From: Sacculina carcini
Taxonomy: Eukaryota; Arthropoda; Thecostraca; Sacculinidae
Assembly: GCA_916048095.2 (NCBI GenBank)
Contig: OU696593.1
Location: forward strand, 3,960,501-4,024,500
Reading direction: 5' to 3'
Length of the DNA stretch: 64,000 nt
The translations under genes were made by a program, and so were the position numbers. Positions 43,226-53,653 of the stretch are shown here, piece by piece; position 1 is the stretch's first letter, and each line of letters starts with the position of its first letter. The notes beneath the pieces were generated by a model. It ran no database searches, was not told the DNA's origin, and saw only the letters and a list, made by a program, of their open reading frames with translations.

Positions 43226-44080
43226 GCGATTCTTGCTTATACACGATAGTATTGTTACTTCTTTGACGTGTCGCTTGTGCTGATCTTGAAACTTGCGCTG
43301 ATTCCTCTGGTCTTTGTTCCTTTTCTCGTTCGTTCTGCACACTGCGGCCCAATGACCTGTCTTTCCGCAAGTGTTACATGTAGAACGTCTTGCTGGACAA
43401 TGTTCAGCGCGCGGAAGCTTATGCTGACGCCCGCAGTAAGTGCAATCAATCGTTTTGTCTTTTCAATTACATCTCATTGCTGGTTGACGAATAGCACAGA
43501 CATCTTGTGTTAGTTGATCTGTCCTCGGTGTGGTCATCAGAGCTGATTGTCTTTTTGAATTTTCGTAGGCTTCTGCCGTATGCAGTAACGAGTCCAGCGT
43601 TAATGAAGCGTCCTGCAAAAACCTCTCTCTCAAGCGTTCATGTAGCGTATTTTCGACCACTTGGTCTCTGATCATGTCGTCCTTTAGAGCCCCAAACTGG
43701 CAGTTGACAGACAGTGAGCGAAGAGCAGACACATATTCTGCGGTCGTCTCAGATGGATGCTGCTTTCTCTGGCGAAATACGAACCGCTCCGAAATTACGT
43801 TGATTTTTGGCGCGTAGAATTCGGCGAGCTGGCGCAACGTCATTGAGAAGTCGTCTTCACCCTCGCGTTTGACTGCTGCTGGCAAAGCCAAATATGCCCT
43901 TTGCGCTTCGGCGCCTAAACAGTGCAGCAAAATTGCACGGCGCCGTTGAACAGGAAAGGAATCCCCGTTGATGGCGGTGATGTAATTTCTGAATGAAAAT
44001 TCCCATTCACCCCAAGGTACGGTGGGCTTTCCCGGTCTCGCCAGGAACGCAGTTGGTGCAGAAACACTTTCAAAATTCAT
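43226..44080 (-). pseudogene. Gypsy-B gag
   Basis: Start ATG at 44080 (MNFESVSAPTAFLARPGKP). The capsid-like part includes WGEWEFSFRNYI, RRRAILLHCLGAEAQRAYL and FRQRKQHPSETTAEYVSALR. The frame ends at 43463, and two CCHC knuckles can be read in another frame between 43300 and 43450 (CTYCG...HC and CGKTGHWAAVC). It lies 32 bp downstream of an LTR and a primer binding site. Confidence 0.87.
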
Positions 44081-44095
44081 TTTGCAGACCGTGGG

Positions 44096-44109
44096 ATCCT
44101 CGTCGCCAA
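44096..44109 (-). promoter_or_regulatory. Gypsy-B primer binding site
   Basis: On the minus strand, TTGGCGACGAGGATCC lies 2-3 bases after the LTR end, in the position and form used by gypsy elements. Confidence 0.65.
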
Positions 44110-44111
44110 TT

Positions 44112-44433
44112 TGTAGTGTCCGCACGCACGCATGAATTATTGCAGCAAGAAGAAACGCTCTAAACCACACGATATATTAACGAAAGATTACAGCACAAGT
44201 TTACAGCACAAGTTTACAGCACGAACTCACAATGCAGAATGCCCCAACCTCAAACACCAAGTCCAGCACCGTACCGTACGCGGTAGCAACCAGTGCACGC
44301 TCAGCATTCACTCGCCTCATGTAACCGTACACTCAGCATTCCTCGAATCGTGTAGGTGTATCGCGTATCATGTAAGTGTGTCAAGTATCATGTAACATGT
44401 AGCTCACTGTACGCTTCTAGCCGAACCCTGACA
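44112..44433 (-). repeat. 5' LTR of gypsy-B
   Basis: 322 bp, TGTCAGGG...CACTACA on the minus strand, containing a threefold AAACTTGTGCTGT repeat. The outer end abuts LINE-B coding sequence, with TTACA as the candidate target site. The matching 3' LTR was not found to the left. Confidence 0.75.
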
Positions 44434-44499
44434 TTACACTGGGCAATTTCATAATATACGCCTGGTGCATTTTTATCATAGTTGAGTATTTGACTATGT

Positions 44500-46318
44500 C
44501 AATGAACTTGAGTATTTTCAGCTGTTTGAAAAGAGGCGACGTGTTCTAATGATTTTTTTGTTAGAAACTAGTCTAATAGCTCTTTTCTGAGCAAGTATGA
44601 TGGTTCTTAAATTGGAAACGTATGTATTGCCCCATGCTTCAATCACATACTGTAGGTATGGTTTGAACAGAGTCATATATTTCTTTATTTGTCATCGTGT
44701 CGAATACATACCGAGTTTTGCTTAGAACAAAGTTGATTCTGCTCAGGTTAGAGTTAACCTTGTTAATTAGTTCTTTCCAATTGAGTTTATTGTCCACGAC
44801 GATTCCTAGAAACTTGGTAGAGACGGCTTCCTTTATCTTTGTGTCATTAATTTTGATTTCATTTCTACTGTTGGCGGACTTCATTGAAAAATTCATGCAA
44901 GTTGATTTCTCCATATTTATAGACAATTTATTACTGACTAGCCATCTATGTATAAGACAAATATCCGTGTTTATAACATCATATAGCTTATCATAATGTT
45001 TTTCTTCATAAAATATATTGGTATCATCTGCAATTAGAATAATCTTGGGAATACTGGATATGTTGAAAATATCATTAATATACAAAATAGATGGGGCCGA
45101 GCACTGACCCTTGCGGTACTCCACAATCTGTGATTTTCTGTTTTGAATTTTTTTCCTTCTATTCGAACAAACAAACAAACAAACATATATTTACTATTGA
45201 CACATATTGTCTTCTATTTGACAAGTAGTTTGATATCCATTCGTGTGCTATCCCGCGAACACCATATGAGTATAACTTTTTTTCCATATTGAATGGTTCA
45301 TTGTGTCGAATGCTTTTTTTTAAATCTAAAAATACACCCACATTTTTATTTTTGTTTTCGAAAGGCTCTGTTATTTCGTTCACCATGTCAAGTATAGCGT
45401 GCGACGTATTTCTTTTTTTTGAAAACCATATTGAATCTCGTGAATTATTTGATTTTTCTCAATAAACTTCAATAGCTTTTTGTTATACAGTTTTTCGATA
45501 ATTTTTGAAAATTGATCAAGGAGGGATATAGGTCGATAGTTTCCTCAGATAGTTTTGTCTCCAGATTTGTACAACGTTATGACTTTTGCTATTTTCAGAG
45601 CATGGGGAAATGTACCTGTTGAAAAAAAGAGGTTGAAAACATAAGTGAGAGGAGTGGTTATATACAGAGCAGTCTTTTTTATCAGAAACATGTTTAATTG
45701 GTTGTGATCAGTCGAGTTCTTACTTCTGCTGCCATTAAATGTGTTATATACTTCAGCGTCTGTTACTGGAGCCAGGAATATTGAATCAGTTGTTATTTGT
45801 ACATACTTCAATGGGTCCATATCGGACGAGGGTAAGCTGCGTGATAATTCAGAGCCAACGCTAATTAAATGGTCATTAAATATGTCGGGCACCGTTTCTG
45901 GTCCATTAGTATAACACCCGTTCACATGAAGTCGACCAATTTTTCTCGTTGATTTGTAGTGCATATTAATTTCTCTTTTTAATATTTCCCATTTATTTTT
46001 GACAGATATTTTTTTATCAGCGAAATATTTTCTATAATATAGTCTTTTGCTTAGGTTAATCACCTTGATCAGTTTATTTTTGTATGCAATATAATGTGTT
46101 CTACTTTCAATAGTATTATCCTTCAGCATGCCTATGTACATTTGACGTTTGTTTTGACTAGATATTTTTATTCCTTTGGTGATCCATGGTTTGGTCTTAC
46201 CCGCTCTCATCTGTGTCTGTTGAAATGGCAAATGCTTTTTTACAACTTGCGAATAGCGTGTGATAAAATGCTGATATGACGTATTTACATTATCACTCTG
46301 AATATTATGCCAATCCAT
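44500..46318 (-). pseudogene. LINE-B ORF2 reverse transcriptase and C-terminus
   Basis: Same motifs as LINE-C (GKTKPWITKGIKISSQNK, ITLYKSGDKT, ILIADDTNIF) and continuing further, to NLSRINFVLSKTRYVFD and, after a frame change near 44680, to the AWGNTYVSNLRTIILAQKRA region. Broken by frameshifts or stops near 45545, 45390 and 44680. The RT fingers region differs from LINE-C at only a few positions. Confidence 0.87.
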
Positions 46319-46354
46319 TTGTATGAGTTCTTGATTGACTCTAGATAATCGATG

Positions 46355-47094
46355 CTAGGAAAATTTTCGCCTCAGCAATATATCTTTATTAGTTGATGTT
46401 TTCATGCTCTCAATGACGTCAAAAACTGGAAAATGATCAGAAAAGTCTTCCTGCAGTGTGCCACTTTTAATTACACTCCGTACATCGTTTGTGTAGATAT
46501 TATCAATCAACGTTTCTGAAGTAGTGGTTTTTCTTGTCGTGGATGTAATGAGTGGATAAAAACCGCAATCGGACATGCTATTTACATAATTCTGAATTTG
46601 CTGATGGTGCTTCGAGTCGTATAAATTAATATTAAAATCTCCCATGAAGTACCAGTTAATTCTGCTATTTTCCGTCAATTCATATATTTTTTCGGAGAAA
46701 CTGTGAATTGATGTACCTGGATGTCGATAGATATATGAAGCTCGTGTCTTTTTTTATCAATGAATACATCAGCAGTTACCATTTCAAATGCGTTTTCTAC
46801 TTCCAGGGTGAGATGCAGCACTGATTGTGACTCCATATGGTGGCTAATACATAGCGCGACACGTCCACCTCTCTTGTCATGTCGAGTTTGGTGATACATG
46901 TGGTAGCCTTTGATATTACAGAAATCGGTCGTATTTTCATTCGCCGAAGTTTCTGATACGGCGATGATATGAATGTCTGTTGCTAAGCTGTCTACAAGAG
47001 AAATTAGATCTTGAATGTGTTTGTTTAAACTCCGGGCGTTTACATGTAAAATCTTGAGTGAATCAGTTGTTTGTATGATTGAATGTGTCAACAC
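46355..47094 (-). pseudogene. LINE-B ORF2 endonuclease domain
   Basis: Two adjoining frames overlap at 46675-46678. Landmarks of the exonuclease-endonuclease-phosphatase fold: LKILHVNARSLNKHI, IIAVSETSANE, RGGRVALCI, then WYFMGDFNINL, and SETLIDNIYTN followed by SDHFPVFDVI. The catalytic Asn, Glu, Asp-Asn and Asp-His residues are all visible. A frameshift also separates the domain from an upstream ATG near 47180. Confidence 0.88.
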
Positions 47095-47626
47095 TATGTT
47101 CTTGGCAGTCTACATTTTTTAATTCTAGAGAGTTTGCTCCTTCGATGTCAGCTTCAGTTATCGGCTTATCATTAATCATTCTGAGTTGTCAATGATTGAG
47201 AGGACGGGTCTCCACCACCACTCAGATTTGGCTTATATACAACTGCAAAACAAGTAACACCACAATTAATACTAAAAACATTGAATAATATACATCGTAA
47301 GCTGGAAACATTCACGCACGTTAAACTCAAAACAACGCAGCGATGCACACAGTATACTTTTGATAGACTCAATACAGATTTATGTACAGGTTTTGATAGA
47401 ATTTTTTTCCCTATGGAGCTCTAGCGGGCATGCTGTTTTGGTGACACAATCATGTATACAATCACAATCTAATATTTTTGGTGACAAACGTCATTTATGC
47501 AGTTACAGTGCGCAGGATTGCACCCACCAACAAATATTTACAGCGAACGTTCATATGACCATAACAGAGAATAAAGGCCATCACAGCCACCAATTTTTTA
47601 CATGTAGAATATTAGAGGGTTCAGTC

Positions 47627-47835
47627 TAGATGCTGGCCAAATCATGCACTCCTCTCAGCTTCACCGCGACAGTGTTCTTGTCTTTCTTGTAGTACACGTG
47701 CCCGTTTTCCGTGAAGATGGTGTACAGGGTTTTTTCTCTCTTGACCGCCAGTAGTTCTCTCAGAAGACCAACTTTTTGTGCCGTAAAGCATTCGCTGACA
47801 TAGAGATGTCTTAGATGTTTATGTCTATGTTTAAC
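47627..47835 (-). pseudogene. LINE-B ORF1 C-terminal domain
   Basis: Encodes LYVSECFTAQKVGLLRELLA...LYTIFTENGHVYYKKD...VKLRGVHDLASI and a stop. This matches the C-terminal domain found at the end of ORF1 proteins of many invertebrate Jockey/CR1-like LINEs (FP-C-like), from memory of the pattern. The N-terminal part is missing because the copy is truncated at the BEL junction. Confidence 0.6.
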
Positions 47836-48106
47836 ATGTCTTAGATGGTCAACACAGTTTCTGGTAACAATCATATTGTCCACATAGAAGTTATTTTTCA
47901 GAATAGAAGTGACTTCATCTTCGGGGGAAGAGTCTGCATGATGTTCCAGAATGAAATTGAGAATGAACGGAGACGACGTTCATCCTAACACTATAGTTTT
48001 GAAATGATAGGCAACCAATTCGCCCTGTTCAATCCAGAAAAATGAGAAACGAATGCAATATTCTTCTTTCAGAAATCTGACCATTAAAAACGCTTGTTTA
48101 ATATCA
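47836..48106 (-). pseudogene. BEL/Pao RT, downstream segment
   Basis: Reads DIKQAFLMVRFLKEE, then after a stop SSPFILNFILEHHAD and FYVDNMIV, the BEL/Pao palm motifs with the YVDN-type active site. It continues the RT interrupted at 52632; the intervening 4.5 kb is LINE-A with its ATATCA duplication. It ends where LINE-B begins. Confidence 0.85.
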
Positions 48107-48434
48107 ACAACAACAACAACAACATGTATTTGTTATAGCGCACCGAAGGGCTCGGGCGCGACACGATTATAACAGTTGGGAACACGGAATACAAATAACA
48201 GGACAGATGCAAAAGAAGTGAACTACAAATATGCAATAAATGACAATAAATATAGAGACAAAATATGGGCAAAACATACAAAGCAGACGGACATGACGGA
48301 CAAGACAACACGACTGAAACATAATGACAAAACAACACAGCAAACACAACTCGGGAGAATATAGTCATAGCGTAGATATAGTAAGCATGCAAATGAGAGA
48401 AGGAATACGAGTAAGAACATGCTAGAGTAACATG

Positions 48435-51386
48435 TTATAGTGATGCAAAAGGTGTGAGAGTGTGGGAGACTGGGTCAAAAGAGAGGTCAAAAAAGTGTTT
48501 GGAGAGCTTAGAGCGGAAAGAATTGTAGGAAAGAGAAGAAGTAATGTGAACTGGGATGGAATTGTAAAGGCGAGGGGCGGAAAAAAAGAATGATTTGGAG
48601 GACCAAGGAGATTCATTTAAAGCACGAGGGCATACAAGGGGAAGAGGAATTCGGGAAAGAGTGAGGCAAGGAGTGAGGAGAAGGCGGAGATAGGATGGCT
48701 GATGAGGATCGTGGAGAAGCTTATATATCAGACAGCACAGGCGAAAGTGAATACGTGGAATAATAGGGAGCCAGCGAAATTGAAAAAGAAATCGAGAAGT
48801 GTGACGACAAGGAACAGGATGAAGGACAAAACGATAAGATTGATTAATGACGCGTTGTAGGATTTTAAGAGAACGACGAGGAGCATGGATGTACAAAGAA
48901 TTACAATAGTCAAGTCTAGAGAATACATGAGAGTGAATAAGTTTGATTGCGGAAGGTCTGTCGAGATATGAGCGTATAGGATAGAGGGATCTCAAGATAA
49001 GACGACAAGTGCGGGCGACAGAGAGGATGTTGTCGGAGGAAGAGAGAGATGAGTCAAAAATAACTCCGAGATTGCGAACTGTCGATGATAGGATAAGAGG
49101 TAAGCGAGGAGGAAGAATACGAGGAGGATGAAGAGCCAGAAACTCAGACTTGGACGGGTTGAGGAGAAGGTGACGGGACGACGCCCAAGAAGAGATGGTG
49201 GATAGGATGTCAGAGAGAAAAGACGGAGAAGGAAAAGGAAGAGGGATATATAACTGAATGTCATCAGCGTAGATATGAAATGAGATGGAATACTTACGAA
49301 GGATAGGACAGAGGGAGGACATGTAAAGGTTAAAGAGTATCGGACCAAGAATAGATCCCTGAGGGACACCTGATGAAAGATGGATAGGATCAGATACAGA
49401 GGAATTGAAGTTGACAGAGTAGGTCCTTCCCGAAAGGTACGATTTAAGGAGAGAGAGGGCAGAAGACGAGATACCAAGATGAGAGAAGTCATGAATTAGG
49501 ATAGAGTGATTAACAAGGTCGAAGGCGGAGGACATATCGAGAAGAACGAGAAGAACAGAGCGACGGTACGAGAAGTGCGAGAGGATGCCATTGGAGATAG
49601 AAAGAAGAACTGATTCGGTAGAATGAGAAGGGCGAAACCCGGATTGGAAGGGATCAAGAGACTGGCAGATGAAAGGGGAAAGTTGCGCAGAGATAGCGGA
49701 CTCGAGAAGTTTAGAAGCAAAGCTCAGAAGAGATATAGGACGATAGTTACTAAGTATAGAAGAGTCAAGGTTCTGTTTCTTAAGAATTGGACGGACAATT
49801 GCATGTTTGTCAGCGAGAAACTGGCCGTGAAGAAAAGAGGAGTTGATAAGATGCAGGAGATAAGGAACCAGGGAAGGAAGGGATTTGGATATAGCAGGGA
49901 AGTTGATTGGATCAGCTGGTGAGAAGGATAGCTTGGAAGAGGAAACGAGGGAAAGGATATCATGAAGATCAATGTGAGAGAAGGACGTGAACCGGTGATG
50001 AGTGGAAGTGTGAGTGAGGGCAGCACAATTGGTGGGAATACTCGATTGTGTGAGTTTTACTTTTTCAGAGAAAAATGTTGAGAACTCGGGAGCCGTTAAA
50101 GGAGAGGAAAAAGCAGGAGAGTTAAGACCGCAGAGAGAGTTCAGAGTGGACCACAATGACTTGGAGGAACGAGAAAGGGACGAGAGTTTGGAGCTATAGT
50201 AGCTACTTTTAGCAGCAGAAAGAGCAGAAGTGAAAGATGAGCGAGCGGAGCAAAACAAAAGCCAATCGGAAGAAGATCGTGAACGCCTCCAAGTACGCTC
50301 AAGACGTCGTTGAAGAGACTTGAGTACTCGAAGCTGAGGAGATGACCAAGGAGGAGAGCGAGAGGAAGATGAGCGAGTGATGATTGGGAACATACAATTA
50401 TTTATATGGGAGAGTGCGGAAGAGAAATATGGATAGATGTCATGGGGAGGAAGATAATACAGAGCAGAGATAGGGAGACAGGAGGATAATAGTGAGTGAA
50501 ATTGAATGGAATTAAAACATTTGTAGTTACGATAGCTGGACGGAGTATGAGAAGGGGGACAAGTGAGCGGCAGAGTAGATAAAAGTAGGCTGTGGTCAGA
50601 GACGGAGGAATCAGGAGGAAATACAAAGATATCGGAAGGGACAGGATCAGTCGAGAGAAATGGGGAGGGAAACAGGATTAGATCAAGTGTATGGCCAGAT
50701 ATGTGTGTAGGAGAGAGAGAAGAATAAGAGAGACCATGGGAAGTAAGTAATGAGATAAAATTCAAGCAGTAAGGATTGGCCGAGGGTGAATCAAGCCAGA
50801 AGTTAAAGTCGCCGAGTATGATAAAATGGCTGGAGAAAATAGACGAGACTGCTTCAATGAGAGGAGGAAACTCTTGAAAAAACATCGCGGAAGTGCCGGG
50901 GTGATTGGGACGGTAAATGATAAGGATGCAAAACTTGTTAAAAGAGGGGACCGAGAGGGTGAGAGCTAGGAATTCGAATGAGGTGGGAGAAGAAACCAGA
51001 TTGGAAAGGGACGAAATGGAGAGACCTTTGGAGAATAGACAACCTACCCCGCCACCCGAAGACTTAGAACTGTCGCGCGATTTGTGTAGGAATGAAGAAC
51101 AGGAAGGTAAGTTAGCAGAGAATGAGGAAATATCAGAATCAAGGAGCCAGGTTTCGGCAAGACAGAGAATAGACATATTATGTGAGGCAAAGAGGTGGGA
51201 TATGTGAGTCGTTTTATTTCGAGCCGATCTGATGTTGAGAAATCCAATTGAAAGATACTTAGAGTTAAAATGTGGACTAGGTTGAGGTGAGGGAAGTGAG
51301 GAACAGTAGAGGGAAGAGATGGAAGAGCGGCAGGGAAATTGCGCTGAAATAGAAAGAGGAAGGGAAGAATCGCTAGAAGGCGATAG
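48435..51386 (-). CDS. LINE-A ORF2: endonuclease and reverse transcriptase
   Basis: Open for 984 codons including the stop, in the same frame as ORF1. The endonuclease starts with GFLNIRSARNKTTHI and continues through LCLAETWL, HFIILGDFN and SVSDHSLLL. RT landmarks: RPILKKQNLDSSILSNYRPISLL, DPFQSGFRPSHSTESVLL, LLDMSSAFDLVNH, SGVPQGSILGPILF and the catalytic FHIYADDIQLYI. The C-terminal end is FFFSAPRLYNSIPVHI. The only early ATG (51174-51176) lies after the first endonuclease motif, so an ATG start would remove part of the active site. No internal lesion seen. Confidence 0.92.
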   Translation of the reverse strand, partial: LSPSSDSSLPLSISAQFPCRSSISSLYCSSLPSPQPSPHFNSKYLSIGFLNIRSARNKTTHISHLFASHNMSILCLAETWLLDSDISSFSANLPSCSSFLHKSRDSSKSSGGGVGCLFSKGLSISSLSNLVSSPTSFEFLALTLSVPSFNKFCILIIYRPNHPGTSAMFFQEFPPLIEAVSSIFSSHFIILGDFNFWLDSPSANPYCLNFISLLTSHGLSYSSLSPTHISGHTLDLILFPSPFLSTDPVPSDIFVFPPDSSVSDHSLLLSTLPLTCPPSHTPSSYRNYKCFNSIQFHSLLSSCLPISALYYLPPHDIYPYFSSALSHINNCMFPIITRSSSSRSPPWSSPQLRVLKSLQRRLERTWRRSRSSSDWLLFCSARSSFTSALSAAKSSYYSSKLSSLSRSSKSLWSTLNSLCGLNSPAFSSPLTAPEFSTFFSEKVKLTQSSIPTNCAALTHTSTHHRFTSFSHIDLHDILSLVSSSKLSFSPADPINFPAISKSLPSLVPYLLHLINSSFLHGQFLADKHAIVRPILKKQNLDSSILSNYRPISLLSFASKLLESAISAQLSPFICQSLDPFQSGFRPSHSTESVLLSISNGILSHFSYRRSVLLVLLDMSSAFDLVNHSILIHDFSHLGISSSALSLLKSYLSGRTYSVNFNSSVSDPIHLSSGVPQGSILGPILFNLYMSSLCPILRKYSISFHIYADDIQLYIPLPFPSPSFLSDILSTISSWASSRHLLLNPSKSEFLALHPPRILPPRLPLILSSTVRNLGVIFDSSLSSSDNILSVARTCRLILRSLYPIRSYLDRPSAIKLIHSHVFSRLDYCNSLYIHAPRRSLKILQRVINQSYRFVLHPVPCRHTSRFLFQFRWLPIIPRIHFRLCCLIYKLLHDPHQPSYLRLLLTPCLTLSRIPLPLVCPRALNESPWSSKSFFFSAPRLYNSIPVHITSSLSYNSFRSKLSKHFFDLSFDPVSHTLTPFASL

Positions 51387-52520
51387 TCAATTTAGCATTG
51401 GCGAGGGATGACGAGGGATGACGGTCGGTGGTGAGGGGGTGGGAGCTAAGAGAGTGCGGGCACGGATAGAATTGCGGACAGCCAAGAAGGAAGAACACTG
51501 CGGAGAAAAAACCGAATGGTTAGAAGCGTGGCCGTGATTAGTACAGTTGACACATTTCAGTGTGCTGCGATCAGGACAGGCGGAGGAGGGGTGGGGACCA
51601 GCACAATAGCCACAGACGGGTACTTTTGTGGGGCAACGCTCAAACTTGTGACCAAGTCCACAGCAGCAAGAGCAGCGAGTCACCCAAAACCTGTCATAAA
51701 CGCGACAACAGCGTAGGTGGACGAAGAGGCGATCACCTCCCTCACGAATTTTTTGCCGAACTCCCGGTGAGACTCCCAGCACGGCATGAGAGCGACCTTG
51801 TTTAGGCGGGGTGATGAAGAATAACTTGAGGTCGGCTTCTGGGACATCAGTGAGAAAGCTGTTCTTGGCACGCAGGGAGGCCAGCAGACTATCAGGGGAC
51901 GAGGGTGGCACATCCACGAGGGTGATTTTCGGCAGAATTGTTTGCTGCTTATTCAGCACTGCTACTTGCACTCCGTCGATGTTGTCGGCAAGCGACTTGG
52001 CTGCCTGGGCAGCGGCGTCTTCGGTGGAGCAGCGCAAAACAAAACCACCAGATGATGTAGGACGGGCCGTTTTCACTTGTACCGTTTGCAGATGTTGTTG
52101 CAAGTTATCAGCTCGTACAGGCTCTTTACTTTTGTTTTTCACCACAAGAGCAATTGTACGGGCTGGCACGTTGTGGTGGGAAGCGGTATTTTCATCAGCG
52201 TTGGCAGAGGCGCAGCGAGAGGGGTGAAAGTCACGCAGATCATCAAGCAGTTCGGTTCGCAGCTGGGTGAAGCGGGACTCCATCACCGATGTCACTTTCT
52301 CGACAGTCAGTGGATTACGCTTGACTAGTACGAAGTCAGTTTTGCACGAAGCACAAACCCAAAACAGTTTATGCTTCTTGACAGCATTGTATGCCGGTGT
52401 AGAAAGCGCCGCGCATGAGGGGTGAAATACGGCGGAGCATCCTTCGCACACAATGTGCGCGACGGCGGAAACGGACTCACCGCAACAACACAATCGATCA
52501 ATGTCAGAACGGTTGGGCAT
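51387..52520 (-). CDS. LINE-A ORF1: PHD finger and zinc-knuckle protein
   Basis: 377 codons from ATG 52520 (MPNRSDIDRLCCCGES) to TGA 51387-51389. An N-terminal PHD-type finger (residues about 10-58: CCCGESVSAVAHIVCEGC, then HPSC and WVCASC) is followed by a basic linker and an RNA-recognition-like middle. A C-terminal cluster of Cys/His knuckles follows (RCSCCCGLGHKFERC, CGYCAGPHPSSAC, CVNCTNHGHASNH) at about 290-350. It is likely an RNA-binding chaperone of the retrotransposition particle. The stop is UGA followed by CUA and the frame continues directly into ORF2, so ORF2 may be made by readthrough. Confidence 0.88.
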   Translation of the reverse strand: MPNRSDIDRLCCCGESVSAVAHIVCEGCSAVFHPSCAALSTPAYNAVKKHKLFWVCASCKTDFVLVKRNPLTVEKVTSVMESRFTQLRTELLDDLRDFHPSRCASANADENTASHHNVPARTIALVVKNKSKEPVRADNLQQHLQTVQVKTARPTSSGGFVLRCSTEDAAAQAAKSLADNIDGVQVAVLNKQQTILPKITLVDVPPSSPDSLLASLRAKNSFLTDVPEADLKLFFITPPKQGRSHAVLGVSPGVRQKIREGGDRLFVHLRCCRVYDRFWVTRCSCCCGLGHKFERCPTKVPVCGYCAGPHPSSACPDRSTLKCVNCTNHGHASNHSVFSPQCSSFLAVRNSIRARTLLAPTPSPPTVIPRHPSPMLN

Positions 52521-52631
52521 TGCGGTCACTACACTCGCGCACAGAAAAAGACAGAGCAAATAAGGAAGACACAGAGCTCACAGAAACAGCACCACTCGCG
52601 ACGGCAGCACGCGGCGACGACGACGATATCA

Positions 52632-52960
52632 CCCAACAGCACGAAGTCATTACTGCGGAAAACGAGTGGCAGTTCGAATAAGCCTTTCATTAAATGCATT
52701 TTAGGATACATAGCCTCATTGAGAGACGGATAACTTTTCAGAACGATTTTCAGCAAGGAATTATACACAGCACGTAAGCGAGTGGTGATATTGCACCCGG
52801 ACTTGACCACAGCTCTATGAGGTATCCAAATGTGATTTTTTTCCGCTCTAGGGGGAATGTGTATTCGCTCAATTATCCCATACCTGATTTGATGGTCAAT
52901 AACAGACTGATACGCATCAACCAAATTGCGTCCTTCCGAATCCGAATGGACTCTGTTCAA
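52632..52960 (-). pseudogene. BEL/Pao RT, upstream segment
   Basis: NLVDAYQSVIDHQIRYGIIE, then WIPHRAVVKSGC and RLRAVYNS, the characteristic start of BEL/Pao RT. It is interrupted by LINE-A immediately after a VLLGDI motif that continues as KQAFL at 48100. A frame change around 52960-52980 separates it from the protease region. Confidence 0.85.
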
Positions 52961-52978
52961 AATTAATAGACAGATAGA

Positions 52979-53652
52979 CTATTCTGGGGAACGTCCTTTA
53001 TGCAGTCCTTCCAGGTGAGAACCATGGTATTTGCCATCAATGCGACGAATGGAACTTCTGAATTGACTGATCATCATCTCATCAACAGTCGAGAAGTTAT
53101 CATTCTCATCAATACCTTGCGATTCAAGCGAGCACAATCTCTCCAAGCCGGTTTCAGCGCAAACATCAGAAGATGAAACGTCGAACGGAGAAAAGTACGA
53201 CTTCACTGGATCTAAAGCGGCGTTCACATACGTAGCAGTAACCTTACCGGATACAGCACTAGATGTTAACTGATGATGCTGCAAAAAATCACCAACATTG
53301 CCAAAAGGAATGATACCATCGAAATATTTGAAAACGGTACCATTAAGACGAGAAACAGTGTTCAAATCCCAACGACGAATAACGTCACAACCGAGGATAC
53401 CATATAATTGGATATGACCAGGAAACTCGCTGAGCTGATCATCAGCAAAGCTGTACCCGCATTGCTCGAGGCTTATCAGAGCCTCTGTCAGGGTTTTCAC
53501 GTCGTACCTGATCTCCAAAGAATCGTCTAGCAAAAATGGGAAACCAACCGCAGTATGCCCAACTTCAACCTTCAACAGAACCTCACTCATATCCCGCTCC
53601 TTGTCACCCACAAAAGTTTGAACACTATACTTTGAAGAGTGACTCAGGGAGT
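52979..53652 (-). pseudogene. BEL/Pao protease region (DUF1758-like)
   Basis: VEVGHTAVGFPFLLDDSLEIRYDVKTL and GHIQLYGILGCDVIRRW are typical of the retropepsin-related domain before RT in BEL/Pao polyproteins. The frame is separated from the preceding part by a lesion near 53650. Confidence 0.75.
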
Positions 53653-53653
53653 T

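Larger units (their letters stand above)
44434..47835 (-). mobile_element. LINE-B (CR1/Jockey-type), 5'- and 3'-incomplete
   Basis: Order on the minus strand: the C-terminus of ORF1 (about 47835-47627), a spacer, then ORF2 with an apurinic-type endonuclease and RT. At the left it is cut by the gypsy-B LTR inside the ORF2 C-terminal region. At the right it fuses into BEL/Pao RT near 47835, where CATCTAAGACAT occurs twice. Confidence 0.85.
48107..52625 (-). mobile_element. LINE-A: full-length CR1-like non-LTR retrotransposon
   Basis: 4.5 kb with both ORFs open. The 3' tail on the minus strand is (TTG)n (48107-48123), and the target duplication is ATATCA at 48101-48106 and 52626-52631. It is inserted in the RT of the BEL/Pao element, and removing it rejoins the BEL reading frame. 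The 5' end is GC-rich, consistent with an intact 5' UTR. PHD-finger ORF1 proteins are described for CR1-like elements. Confidence 0.92.
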
